Shown piece by piece: positions 30,557-36,203 of a DNA stretch of 36,203 nt. This stretch comes from CAZHPR01 sp964534305 (lineage in GTDB: Bacteria; Patescibacteriota; Minisyncoccia; Phycocordibacterales; WO2-35-19). The position numbers and the translations under genes were made by a program. How positions within the stretch are numbered: the stretch's first letter is position 1; each line of letters starts with the position of its first letter. Under the pieces are notes generated by a model. That model was not told the origin of the DNA. It did no database searches and worked only from the letters and a program-made list of their open reading frames with translations. The stretch is taken from assembly GCA_964534305.1 (NCBI GenBank), contig CAZHPR010000009.1, forward strand, positions 1-36,203. Direction: 5' to 3'.

Positions 30557-30772
30557 ATGACCGACGACTTGCAGCGCTACGTGGGCAGACACGATGAGGC
30601 GATTGAAACCTTGAAAGACGACGTGCGAGCGATCCGAAAGGACCTGGACGAAATCAAGCTGCTGCTCTCCGAGACCAAAGGCAGCGTGCGCGTGCTGATC
30701 GCGGTCGGCTCCATCGGCGGCGCGGTCGGCGCGGCGGTCATGAAATTCACCTCACTGCTGAAGGGCCTTTGA
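30557..30772 (+). CDS. putative holin or holin partner (coiled coil plus one TM)
   Basis: A 71-residue protein: residues 1-42 are a charged coiled coil (HDEAIETLKDDVRAIRKDLDEIKLLL) and residues 46-66 are one membrane segment (VLIAVGSIGGAVGAAVMKF). This is the architecture of XhlA-like haemolysin/holin partners. It starts the lysis cassette in a relatively AT-rich gap (30485-30556) that may hold a promoter, though I cannot define boxes. It may be a holin or a holin regulator. The second small membrane protein at 31274 is the better holin candidate. Confidence 0.65.
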   Translation: MTDDLQRYVGRHDEAIETLKDDVRAIRKDLDEIKLLLSETKGSVRVLIAVGSIGGAVGAAVMKFTSLLKGL

Positions 30773-30773
30773 C

Positions 30774-31277
30774 GTGCGGCACGATGCGCGCGGGCTGCCT
30801 TGGATCGATGTCGCGCGGCGCTATCTCGGCGTGCGGGAAATACCCGGACCGGAGACGAATCCGACCATCGGTGCATGGCTCTATGCACTACGTGCATGGT
30901 GGCGAGATGATGAAACCGCGTGGTGTGGCGCCTTGCCGGCCATCGCGATGCAGGAGTGCGAGCTTGCGTACCCGAAAGCATGGTATCGCGCTCGCGCGTG
31001 GCTCGACTGGGGCAAGCCGTGCGAGGCGACATACGGCGCGGTCGCGGTGTTCGAGCGCAGCGGCGGCGGCCATGTCGGATTTGTCGTCGGGCAAGATCAC
31101 ATGTCGCGGCTCATGATCCTCGGCGGAAATCAAGGCAACGCGGTAACGATCGCGCCTTTCGAGTGGCGCAGGCTGCTCGGCTGCCGCTGGCCGGCGGAGC
31201 CGCATGTTGCGCTCGATCTTGTCGGCAATCTGCCGAGACTCGCTCACACTGGACCCGCATCGAGGGACGAGGCATGA
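30774..31277 (+). CDS. endolysin (NlpC/P60-CHAP-like, TIGR02594 type)
   Basis: A 167-residue protein with a GTG start one base after the previous stop. It has the TIGR02594 pattern: WIDVARRYLGVREIPGPETNPTIGAWL, DDETAWCGAL with the catalytic Cys 51, GGGHVGFVVG with His 100 and LGGNQGN with Asn 119 completing the triad. The usual motif has AWCGAFV; here ALP follows. No signal peptide or TM is present, so release needs a holin. It should cleave peptide or amide bonds in peptidoglycan. Confidence 0.85.
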   Translation: MRHDARGLPWIDVARRYLGVREIPGPETNPTIGAWLYALRAWWRDDETAWCGALPAIAMQECELAYPKAWYRARAWLDWGKPCEATYGAVAVFERSGGGHVGFVVGQDHMSRLMILGGNQGNAVTIAPFEWRRLLGCRWPAEPHVALDLVGNLPRLAHTGPASRDEA

Positions 31278-31495
31278 AAAGACTGATCGCGATTTGGGAC
31301 GAGCACGGGACTAAGATTCTCGGCGCCGTGCAAGCCATCCTTGCCGGCTGGCTGCTCATCCCCGGACTCTTCCCGCCCGAGCAAATCAAATATGCGCAGG
31401 CGATAGGGGTCGTGCTCGGCGTGCTCACGGTCAAGCGCGGGTACACCAATACCGCGCGCCAGCCGGACGATACGGACGCGCAGTCCGGCGCATGA
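31274..31495 (+). CDS. holin candidate (two TM segments)
   Basis: A 73-residue protein starting in an ATGA overlap with the endolysin. It has two hydrophobic segments: ILGAVQAILAGWLLIPGLF (about residues 15-33) and YAQAIGVVLGVLTV (about 40-53), then a polar, charged tail (KRGYTNTARQPDDTDAQSGA). This is a class II-type topology with both ends cytoplasmic. It lies between endolysin and spanin genes, the usual place of a holin. Confidence 0.7.
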   Translation: MKRLIAIWDEHGTKILGAVQAILAGWLLIPGLFPPEQIKYAQAIGVVLGVLTVKRGYTNTARQPDDTDAQSGA

Positions 31496-31959
31496 TCCCG
31501 TATCGACTGATCGGCGCGGCTGCGGCAGTCATCGCCGTGCTGATCGGCACGTATGCGCTCGGCCGGCATCACGCAAGTGCGGCATGGGAGCAGCGATGGG
31601 AGGCGCGCGAGGCGCAGATACAGGCGGCCACGGTCGCGGCGCAGGCCGTCGCCGCCGAGGTGCTGGCGAGACAGACGGCGGCGACACGGGATGCCGCCGC
31701 GAGGTACGCACATGAGCAGACTGAGACGAGCCGGCTTGCTGGCGTCAATCGCGATCTGGACCGCCGGTTGCGCGACGCGCTACGTCGCGCCGCAGTGCCC
31801 GCCGCCTGTCCCGATCCCGCCGGAGCTGAGCCGGCCGCCGCCGGCGTTGATGCTGCCGCAGTTGCAGGCGATCTATCAGCGCTGGCTCTCCGATGCGCCG
31901 AGCAGCACGACCGGCTCGCCGGCCAGGTCGCCGGACTGATCGCGGCGTGGCCGCGCTAG
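31492..31959 (+). CDS. Rz: inner-membrane spanin (Rz-like)
   Basis: A 155-residue protein: an N-terminal membrane anchor (LIGAAAAVIAVLIGTYALG, residues 5-23) and then a long periplasmic coiled coil (AWEQRWEAREAQIQAATVAAQAVAAEVLARQTAATRDAAARYAHEQTETSRLAGVNRDLDRRL). The C-terminus is alanine-rich with a Cys in LALRCAEQHDRL. Its last part encodes a second protein in the +1 frame (Rz1). With Rz1 it spans the periplasm and fuses inner and outer membranes after peptidoglycan is degraded. Confidence 0.85.
   Translation: MIPYRLIGAAAAVIAVLIGTYALGRHHASAAWEQRWEAREAQIQAATVAAQAVAAEVLARQTAATRDAAARYAHEQTETSRLAGVNRDLDRRLRDALRRAAVPAACPDPAGAEPAAAGVDAAAVAGDLSALALRCAEQHDRLAGQVAGLIAAWPR
31712..31939 (+). CDS. 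Rz1: outer-membrane spanin lipoprotein (Rz1-like), nested in Rz
   Basis: A 75-residue lipoprotein read in the +1 frame entirely inside the Rz gene. The signal (MSRLRRAGLLASIAIWTAGC) ends in a lipobox TAGC, so Cys 20 becomes the lipidated N-terminus. The mature part is proline-rich (CPPPVPIPPELSRPPPALMLP), the classic Rz1 signature. I chose the ATG at 31712; a longer frame upstream has no lipobox-compatible start. The protein pairs with the inner-membrane spanin. Confidence 0.85.
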   Translation: MSRLRRAGLLASIAIWTAGCATRYVAPQCPPPVPIPPELSRPPPALMLPQLQAIYQRWLSDAPSSTTGSPARSPD

Positions 31960-31961
31960 TC

Positions 31962-31986
31962 GGCGGCCGGCAGACTGCTGGCCGCC
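31962..31986 (+). terminator. hairpin ending the late operon
   Basis: A 10-base-pair stem with one G-U pair (31962-31971 with 31977-31986) and a 5-base loop starts 2 bases after the Rz stop codon. No T-run follows, so termination strength is uncertain. It sits between convergent late and integrase transcripts. Confidence 0.5.
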
Positions 31987-31990
31987 GCTG

Positions 31991-32009
31991 GTCCGCCCGC
32001 CCTGCGGAC
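31991..32009 (+). terminator. second small hairpin after the late operon
   Basis: GTCCGC (31991-31996) pairs with GCGGAC (32004-32009) around a 7-base loop. It is weaker than the preceding hairpin and has no T-run. It may act with it or be incidental. Confidence 0.3.
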
Positions 32010-32123
32010 ACCCGCCACCGCGCCAGACCAACGGAGACGCGATTACAGCGGGTCAGAGGCGGGGAGGCTGCTGGGTAGCGGGTCGGGCCGGAGCGGGGAT
32101 CTGGCGCAGCCAGCTTTCGACGG

Positions 32124-32143
32124 GCACCCGCTTTGCTGTGCCC
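32124..32143 (+). repeat. attP arm repeat, left copy
   Basis: GCACCCGCTTTGCTGTGCCC, matching the copy at 32329-32348 in 19 of 20 bases and lying about 106 bases left of the attP core. Probable arm-type integrase site. Confidence 0.6.
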
Positions 32144-32249
32144 GGATCGTGCTCCCGCCGGACGCTTTTCCGGACCCCGATGGACCCCCGGTGATCGTAT
32201 TCCCCGGGAAATACCGCTGTCGCTGCGGGCCGGTGCGGGCTCTAGCGCT

Positions 32250-32294
32250 TTCGTAATGATGGGGTCCACAGTTCGATCCTGTGAGTCGGCACCA
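32250..32294 (+). other. attP: attP core: 3' half of a tRNA-Thr(CGU) gene
   Basis: The stretch reproduces the 3' half of a tRNA perfectly: anticodon loop TTCGTAA (32250-32256, anticodon CGT), 3' stem strand TGATG, variable loop GGGTC, T-arm CACAG-TTCGATC-CTGTG (32267-32283), acceptor strand AGTCGGC (32284-32290), A and CCA. The preceding bases (GCGCT) cannot pair with TGATG and no D-arm or 5' acceptor strand is found, so it is not a whole tRNA. Such half-tRNAs beside int are attP cores that rebuild the host gene on integration; crossover is probably near the anticodon loop. Confidence 0.88.
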
Positions 32295-32314
32295 TGTTTT
32301 CCAGGGATTTTCTG

Positions 32315-33325
32315 CTATCCCGCGCGGCGCACCCGTTTTGCTGTGCCCTTTTTCGCGCCCGGCACCCACTCCCGCAGATGATCGACGCTCAGGTGGCCGT
32401 ATCGTCGCACCATCTCATCCGACGACCAGCCGCCAAGATCGCGCAGCACATGCGGCGGCACCCCGCGCTGTATCTGCCAGCTCGCCCAGGTGTGACGCAG
32501 ATCATGCCAGCGCAGCCAGGGCACGCCGGCCTCGCGGGTGGCGCGCTTGAAACGGTGGCCGTTGCAGTCGTCCATCGGCTTGCCGCGATAGACGAACACA
32601 TGTGACTCGTGCGCGCCGCGCTGGGCGCGGACGATGGCGCGAGCGCGGCCCGACAGCGGGATCGAAATCGTCTCGCCGGCTTTCGCGCGCGAGGCCGGCA
32701 CGATGAGGATGCCGCGCGCGAGATCGACCTGAGACCAGAGCAGCCCCGTCGCATTGCGCATCCGCAGGCCCGTCTCGACCGAGAACTCGGCGAGCGCGGC
32801 GAGGTGCGCCGGCAGCTTCTTCTTCAGTGCAGCGAACTGCGCGCGCGTCAGAAATCGCGGCTCCTGCTTCTCGATAGAGAACATGCGCACGAACGGCGCG
32901 CGGTCGATCCATCGCCACTCGCGCTCAGCACGCCGCAGGATCATGCGCAGCAGCGCGAGATACCGATTCGCCGTGCTCTTGCTCGACTCCGCGAGCCGCA
33001 GCGCGCGCAGCTTGTCGATCAGCGTCGGCGTGATGTCGTCGAGCGTGATCGCTTCAAGGTGCGCGTCGAACCACTTCAACCGGTCTCGGTCGTGCTCACG
33101 GCCGCGAGTCTCGGCCTCGTCGTACCAGCGCGTGACGGCTTCCTTCCATGTGTATCGAGGTCGCTCGCCGAGTCGGACCTGCCGCCAGAGATCAGCTCGA
33201 AGCCTGGATTCAAATTCTTCTGCGGCCTCGCGCGAAGCCGTGCCAGTGCTTCGTCTAACTTTCGTTCCACCGATGCTGAATCGGCACCACCAGTACGGGC
33301 TTTCGGGATGACGATAGAGCGGCAT
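32315..33325 (-). CDS. int: tyrosine integrase
   Basis: A 336-residue tyrosine recombinase. The N-terminal arm-binding domain has MPLYRHPESPYWWCRFSIGGTKVRRSTGT; a SAM-like core-binding domain follows (about 58-140). The catalytic residues are visible: Arg 188 (TGLRMRN), Lys 215 (AKAGE), His 274 and Arg 277 (HDLRHTW), Trp 300 (GGWSS, in the usual His/Trp place) and the nucleophile Tyr 309 (RRYGHLS). It inserts the phage into the host tRNA-Thr gene by recombining attP (32250-32294) with attB. The start matches the typical beginning of this family; the N-terminal coding sequence is shared in another frame with the upstream HTH gene. Confidence 0.95.
   Translation of the reverse strand: MPLYRHPESPYWWCRFSIGGTKVRRSTGTASREAAEEFESRLRADLWRQVRLGERPRYTWKEAVTRWYDEAETRGREHDRDRLKWFDAHLEAITLDDITPTLIDKLRALRLAESSKSTANRYLALLRMILRRAEREWRWIDRAPFVRMFSIEKQEPRFLTRAQFAALKKKLPAHLAALAEFSVETGLRMRNATGLLWSQVDLARGILIVPASRAKAGETISIPLSGRARAIVRAQRGAHESHVFVYRGKPMDDCNGHRFKRATREAGVPWLRWHDLRHTWASWQIQRGVPPHVLRDLGGWSSDEMVRRYGHLSVDHLREWVPGAKKGTAKRVRRAG
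32329..32348 (+). repeat. attP arm repeat, right copy
   Basis: GCACCCGTTTTGCTGTGCCC, in the same orientation as 32124-32143 with one mismatch, about 35 bases right of the attP core and inside the 3' end of int. Probable arm-type integrase site. Confidence 0.6.
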
Positions 33326-33495
33326 TGGTTCGCCTTCGCTTTCTCTCGGATCAACGCGAGCAGGTCGGCTTCGACGAAAACCCAGCGCCGGCCGATGCGC
33401 GCGCCGGGCACCTTACCCCCACGAGCCGCGCGCTTCAACGCCGATGGGCTCATGAGCAGCAGCCGCGCAGCGTCCGTGAGCCCGAGGGTGCTCAC
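33076..33495 (-). CDS. HTH excisionase-like protein overlapping int
   Basis: A 139-residue protein. Residues 1-52 form an excisionase-type winged HTH (LGLTDAARLLLMSPSALKRAARGGKVPGARIGRRWVFVEADLLALI), the HTH_17-like pattern with the GRRWVF wing. From about residue 57 the frame overlaps the integrase N-terminus for 250 bases in another frame; the tail includes a helical stretch (VERKLDEALARLRARPQ) and a Ser/Thr/Arg-rich end. It lies directly upstream of int in the same transcript and overlaps the next upstream gene by 4 bases. It probably directs excision by bending attP/att DNA; the function of the long C-terminus is unknown. Confidence 0.78.
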   Translation of the reverse strand: MSTLGLTDAARLLLMSPSALKRAARGGKVPGARIGRRWVFVEADLLALIREKAKANQCRSIVIPKARTGGADSASVERKLDEALARLRARPQKNLNPGFELISGGRSDSASDLDTHGRKPSRAGTTRPRLAAVSTTETG

Positions 33496-33809
33496 GGCTC
33501 GCGCTCCGCCACCGCCGGCTCCGCTGTGTCGATCTCGTCAGGCAGCCCGCGCAGGGGACGCAGGTATCGATCGCTCCCGACTCCGTACCACGCCTGTCGC
33601 GTGCTGCGCCGCTTGCCCCAGCGGATGGTGGCCGGGACGGCGCCGCTGATGAGGCGCAGCACCCAGCATCCCGGCTGGGCCGGCGCGGCGCGTTGGCCGT
33701 CCGGGAGATAGAAATAGACGGGCGGCGCGGCGTACAGCACCTCAACGATCGCGCCCGCGTATTTGTTGGGTCCGATCACGATAGCGATGTCGCCAGGTTG
33801 GCAGTTCAT
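33492..33809 (-). CDS. small early protein
   Basis: A 105-residue protein (MNCQPGDIAIVIGPNKYAGAIVEVLYAAPPVYFYLPDGQRAA). GAGGGA lies 7-10 bases before the ATG, which decides this start over longer openings. The N-terminal half looks like a small SH3/KOW-like beta barrel (PGDIAIVIG...GAIVEVL), a pattern frequent in leftward early genes of temperate phages. The C-terminus has RYLRPLRGLPDEIDT, also common in this group. Function unknown. Confidence 0.7.
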   Translation of the reverse strand: MNCQPGDIAIVIGPNKYAGAIVEVLYAAPPVYFYLPDGQRAAPAQPGCWVLRLISGAVPATIRWGKRRSTRQAWYGVGSDRYLRPLRGLPDEIDTAEPAVAEREP

Positions 33810-33832
33810 TTCTGTCCCTCTCGCTCCGCCGC

Positions 33833-34171
33833 TCAGTACGCTTCGTCCGTGTCCGTGTCGTCGTCGTCGTAGCTGCGCTGATGCGTCACCCGCGCCGACG
33901 GCATCGAATCCTTCACGGCCTGCGCCAGTTCGTAGGCATAGGTCGGCCGCCGCGAGCACTGCGTCGCCGCGGCTCGCGCTGCAGCCTCGTCGGTGATGTG
34001 CACGGCGTAGATCGCGCTTGAGCCGTAGAACGTGGACCGAAAGCCTTCGCCCTCCGGAATATCGACGCGCAGCAGGTTGCCGCCGCCGAGCGGTTGCTCG
34101 CTGAGTCGTCCCGCTACACGTTGATGGCCCATCAGTTCGACGATTCCCCAAGCTTCGAATTTCTCACTCAT
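33833..34171 (-). CDS. conserved phage early protein of unknown function
   Basis: A 112-residue protein (MSEKFEAWGIVELMGHQRVAGRLSEQPLGGGNLLRVDIPE). This opening, with WG.VE.MGH...AG..SE...G....RVD.P, is a recognisable conserved hypothetical family of temperate phages, and the AIYAVHITDEAAARAAA block fits it. The C-terminal tail is acidic (DDDDTDTDEAY). I know of no established function. Confidence 0.78.
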   Translation of the reverse strand: MSEKFEAWGIVELMGHQRVAGRLSEQPLGGGNLLRVDIPEGEGFRSTFYGSSAIYAVHITDEAAARAAATQCSRRPTYAYELAQAVKDSMPSARVTHQRSYDDDDTDTDEAY

Positions 34172-34191
34172 CGTTCTGTCTCCATGGCTTG

Positions 34192-34431
34192 TTACGCTCC
34201 GCCCGCGCGTTCATGCTCGGGCGCAAGCTGGGTCTCGCCCATCGCGAGGCCCGCGACGTGCATTGCGCTTCGGAAAAATTGCTGGTACTCCGCCCATAGA
34301 TCGGGGTGACTGACTAGCCCGAACGCGACGGACGCTACAAGCTCGGCGCCCTCCATCGTGTCCAGCCGCGCAAAATAGGTGTTGATGAAAGCACCTTCGT
34401 GGCGGTGCGCGATGCGGAATGACGGCTTCAT
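34192..34431 (-). CDS. small early protein
   Basis: A 79-residue protein (MKPSFRIAHRHEGAFINTYFARLDTMEGAELVASV). It has a beta-like start, then a helix-rich segment (DLWAEYQQFFRSAMHVAGLAM). It overlaps the coiled-coil gene at 34428 by 4 bases. The gap to the next gene (34172-34191) holds only its leader. Unknown family. Confidence 0.65.
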   Translation of the reverse strand: MKPSFRIAHRHEGAFINTYFARLDTMEGAELVASVAFGLVSHPDLWAEYQQFFRSAMHVAGLAMGETQLAPEHERAGGA

Positions 34432-35039
34432 TTCTTTGCCTCCGCCGCCCGCGCGGCGTCGATATCAGCACTGGCCGCGCTTGCGGATTTTCGAGCGGCC
34501 CAGCGTTCCGGATCGCCCACATCATCCATCCTGTCGGCAAGGTCGAGGCGAATGCCACGCAGCTTCGCTGATTCCAGTGTGATTGCCGGAAGCGCGTCGC
34601 GAGCCTCTTCGAACAGAGGTATCATAGCGTCGAGCCGTTCCTCCAACTCCGCGACCCTCGCGCGCAGGGCGGCGGACTCGCGCCGCTCAATCTCCATCCG
34701 GTCCTCCAGCGATCCAAGATCGTCGGTTAGCTGGTCCCGATGGGCGCGCAGGGCGGCGAGTTCGGTCCGCAGCGCGGCGGCGTCGCCCAGCGCAGAGGCG
34801 GCCTGCGCCATTAGGGCGTCGTTCTTGTCGCGCAGGGTGTCGCGCTCCCTGCAAATGGCCGCGACCGCTGCAGGCATCGCGCCCGTCTCAAACAATTGAA
34901 CGCGCAGCGCGTCCCGCTCGGCGCGCAGGGCGGCGAGTTCGGCCTCGCGTTGCTTGTCCGGATACCCGCACTCGCACGACATGGTGTCCACGTCGAGGCT
35001 GTCGTCGCCGCATCCCATGCACCGAATGTAGTGGCTCAT
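34428..35039 (-). CDS. zinc-knuckle coiled-coil protein
   Basis: A 203-residue protein. The N-terminus has four cysteines (C7, C10, C22, C24), a likely zinc site (CMGC...SCECGYPD). From residue 30 to about 150 it is a long coiled coil (REAELAALRAERDALRVQLFE, ALRTELAALRAHRDQLTDDLGSLEDRME). The last 50 residues are a charged helical tail. Similar long coiled-coil proteins are common in leftward early operons of temperate phages, usually without known role. Overlaps both neighbours by 4 bases. Confidence 0.72.
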   Translation of the reverse strand: MSHYIRCMGCGDDSLDVDTMSCECGYPDKQREAELAALRAERDALRVQLFETGAMPAAVAAICRERDTLRDKNDALMAQAASALGDAAALRTELAALRAHRDQLTDDLGSLEDRMEIERRESAALRARVAELEERLDAMIPLFEEARDALPAITLESAKLRGIRLDLADRMDDVGDPERWAARKSASAASADIDAARAAEAKK

Positions 35040-35239
35040 AGACCTGTTCTCTCTCCTGAGGCTGCGCGCGCGATGTCGATCATCTCATCAAGGTTGCCGC
35101 CTTCGCGGATGGCCTGATTCCACAAGTCCACTACGTATCGCGGCGGCAATCTCCGCAAGAATTCGTAGCGGTCGTGCCCGCGCTTCACACGGTCCCATTC
35201 GTGGATCGTGATCTGTATCGAGCCGTCTGGCACGCTCAT
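35036..35239 (-). CDS. small early protein
   Basis: A 67-residue protein (MSVPDGSIQITIHEWDRVKRGHDRYEFLRRLPPRYVVDLWNQAIREG). It has a short beta start and helical body. It overlaps neighbouring genes by 4 bases on both sides. Unknown function. Confidence 0.65.
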   Translation of the reverse strand: MSVPDGSIQITIHEWDRVKRGHDRYEFLRRLPPRYVVDLWNQAIREGGNLDEMIDIARAASGERTGL

Positions 35240-35436
35240 TGCGACAACCTTTCCCGTCCGTACCAGCCTGCAACGTAGGCGTCCTCAATCCGCCTGCGCA
35301 CGTAGAGCTCAACGCCACCGATGGTCAGCGCCGAAATCACCTCATTCGCCACAACTCGGTCCGCATGGGTACGCGCATAGGCGTAAACCTTGTCGGCTTC
35401 CTTGGGCGGGTGTTGCCCAGCTAGTTTGTCTTTCAC
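35236..35436 (-). CDS. small early protein
   Basis: A 66-residue basic protein (MKDKLAGQHPPKEADKVYAYARTHADRVVANEVISALTIGGVELYVRRRIEDAYVAGWYG). Predicted helix-rich with several Tyr and Arg residues. Four-base overlaps on both sides. Unknown family. Confidence 0.65.
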   Translation of the reverse strand: MKDKLAGQHPPKEADKVYAYARTHADRVVANEVISALTIGGVELYVRRRIEDAYVAGWYGRERLSQ

Positions 35437-35657
35437 TTGCCCTCCGGATGCGCAGTTGGGGACTTAGGAACTAGTCCCAGCGCCTGCCCGAGCCATTCGT
35501 GCAGCGCGATTGCTTCCTCGGCATCAAGGCAGACTTCCCATTCCGACTTGTCCTCGGATATGCGGATGAATCGCTCATCACTGCCGCCCTTGTACGTCGC
35601 GTAGTGCATCAAGTTGATGCCGAACGGCTGAACGTCCCTGATCTTTCGCTTACTCAT
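35433..35657 (-). CDS. small early protein, Arc-like possibility
   Basis: A 74-residue protein beginning MSKRKIRDVQPFGINLM. I chose this ATG because it overlaps the end of the preceding gene (35650), as elsewhere in this operon. The start RKIRDVQPFGINLM resembles the ribbon of Arc/MetJ-type regulators (RxxxxFxLRMP-like), but the rest, EWEVCLDAEEAIALHEWLGQALGL, does not clearly support it. Function unknown. Confidence 0.62.
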   Translation of the reverse strand: MSKRKIRDVQPFGINLMHYATYKGGSDERFIRISEDKSEWEVCLDAEEAIALHEWLGQALGLVPKSPTAHPEGK

Positions 35658-35769
35658 GTTGCGTTCCCGTAGGTGGAACCATACATACGCGCACGCCAGC
35701 GGCCTCGGCCGGGAAGTTATCGACGTAGGCCAGCGTCCCGCGCGGCTCGTCACTGTCATTGACGTACAT
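35650..35769 (-). CDS. very small early protein
   Basis: A 39-residue protein (MYVNDSDEPRGTLAYVDNF). I accept it because its ATG overlaps the stop of the gene above and its end overlaps the start of the gene below, which fills the operon without gaps. It is acidic, with one Cys. No family recognised. Confidence 0.5.
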   Translation of the reverse strand: MYVNDSDEPRGTLAYVDNFPAEAAGVRVCMVPPTGTQHE

Positions 35770-36008
35770 CACTCGCCCCCTTTTCGTTGCGCAGGTGCGC
35801 TGGGAGCGCGACGTTTCTCGGTCAAGCCGGCGCACGCCGGCCCGTGCTTGTCCTGCGGGAACAGCCAAAGGCCGCAGATCCCGCACTGCTCCTGCTTCAG
35901 CCCGTGGAGCTTCTGAGCGCGCGCCCATTCAAACCAGTCCGCGTAGCCGATCGGTGCCGGGCATCCCTTCGGCCACTGTTCCAGCAGTTCCACGGCAGCC
36001 CTACGCAT
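35769..36008 (-). CDS. small zinc-finger-like early protein
   Basis: A 79-residue protein (MRRAAVELLEQWPKGCPAPIGYADWFEWARAQKLHGLKQ). C42, C45, H55 and C59 form a CxxC-HxxxC zinc site (CGICGLWLFPQDKHGPAC). I chose the ATG at 36008, which overlaps the end of the upstream gene by 8 bases; a longer opening exists but would run through that gene. Such zinc-finger small proteins occur in early regions of many temperate phages. Function unknown. Confidence 0.65.
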   Translation of the reverse strand: MRRAAVELLEQWPKGCPAPIGYADWFEWARAQKLHGLKQEQCGICGLWLFPQDKHGPACAGLTEKRRAPSAPAQRKGGE

Positions 36009-36203
36009 CCCGGCTATCTCGTTTATTACCAGATAGCCCGGCGAGCCACGTTGAAGTGTCGTCGTCGGTGCCTTCGGCGTCCGTGCTCGCTGGGTTGTGG
36101 TAGTAGTGATGCCACTCACGCAGCAGACGATCCGCCTCCGCGACCCGCGCGCTGATTTCCGTCCTGATACCGGCCGAGGCCCAGTCTCTTCCCCGATGAC
36201 GAC
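36001..36203 (-). CDS. early protein, partial (N-terminus off the right edge)
   Basis: The last visible frame runs from the window edge (first full codon at 36201) to a TAG at 36001-36003. The visible 66 residues include IRTEISARVAEADRLLREWHHYYHNP and a Thr/Asp-rich end. The AD.LL.EW..Y pattern is familiar from small phage early proteins that follow antirepressor- or regulator-like genes. The start is outside the window. Confidence 0.6.
   Translation of the reverse strand, partial: RHRGRDWASAGIRTEISARVAEADRLLREWHHYYHNPASTDAEGTDDDTSTWLAGLSGNKRDSRDA

Larger units (their letters stand above)
31960..32314. other. non-coding attachment region
   Basis: A gene-free stretch of about 350 bases between the convergent late operon and integrase gene. 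It holds two hairpins, the left arm repeat (32124-32143), an inverted repeat GGGCAC/GTGCCC within that repeat (32122-32127 and 32138-32143) and the attP core (32250-32294). No protein is supported here. Confidence 0.7.

Noticed and set aside
32221..32294. Complete tRNA-Thr gene
   Set aside because: Only the 3' half from the anticodon loop fits; the 5' anticodon stem, D-arm and 5' acceptor strand are missing, so it is an attP core.
32609..33649. Plus-strand open frame opposite int
   Set aside because: Antisense to an integrase with all catalytic residues; composition is Arg/Ala-rich without a domain.
1..36203. Phage RNA polymerase as the reader of the five late elements
   Set aside because: No gene of suitable length or with polymerase motifs is present; could only be outside the window.

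Overview
The window is most of the genome of a temperate, short-tailed (podovirus-type) phage of a GC-rich proteobacterium, probably beta- or gamma-proteobacterial. The virion genes follow the T7-like podovirus plan: head-to-tail connector portal, two tail tubular proteins, four consecutive internal virion proteins and a fibre with a T7-type anchor. The regulation is lambda-like: divergent repressor/Cro genes, shared operators, a DnaB-dependent style replication pair, a tyrosine integrase and an attP. I see no phage RNA polymerase and no reverse transcriptase. The closest general layout I know is that of Bordetella BPP-1-like and Burkholderia podoviruses. The host is inferred only from base composition and from the tRNA-Thr(CGU) half-gene in attP.

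Layout. Positions 1-600 (leftward) hold three small early genes, the first running off the left end. Positions 700-1345 are the immunity region: a leftward HTH repressor and a rightward Cro-like gene with back-to-back promoters. Sequence motifs found there recur at 597-631 in front of the leftward genes. Positions 1465-4001 (rightward early operon) carry a DUF1376/O-like and a P-like replication pair, a VRR-NUC-like nuclease and small unknown genes. Positions 4014-8631 hold the terminase subunits, portal, a Bbp19-like protein and the scaffold. Positions 8930-13893 hold the capsid, decoration-type proteins and an exported beta-helix protein. Positions 13894-20071 are a tail/receptor-interaction module with an HNH endonuclease inserted, an 11-fold repeat protein and an FN3 + glycosidase-like protein. 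Positions 20130-28641 hold the tail tubes and internal virion (ejection) proteins. Positions 28685-31959 hold the tail fibre and the lysis cassette (two holin candidates, endolysin, nested Rz/Rz1). Positions 31960-32314 are terminator-like hairpins and attP. From 33495 down to 32315 lie a HTH/Xis-like gene and int, and from the right end down to 33492 a chain of tightly overlapping small leftward early genes.

How it fits together. The strongest undescribed signal is a family of five identical 14-base elements (GTTGATTCCGCCGC), all on the plus strand, all in gaps of the late region and each at the head of a functional module. Exactly 17 bases after TTGATT every copy has a hexamer with A at its second and T at its sixth base, the two key bases of a -10 box. 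I read them as a coordinated family of late promoters. Two of them place the start codon 8 bases after the -10 box with no ribosome binding site, which predicts leaderless mRNAs; the Cro-like gene has the same geometry.

The attP lies between lysis and integrase genes rather than at the window ends, and leftward early genes occur at both ends. The window therefore looks like a linearised circular (unintegrated or permuted) phage map, not a prophage cut from att to att. Whether the two ends join directly cannot be decided from the sequence.
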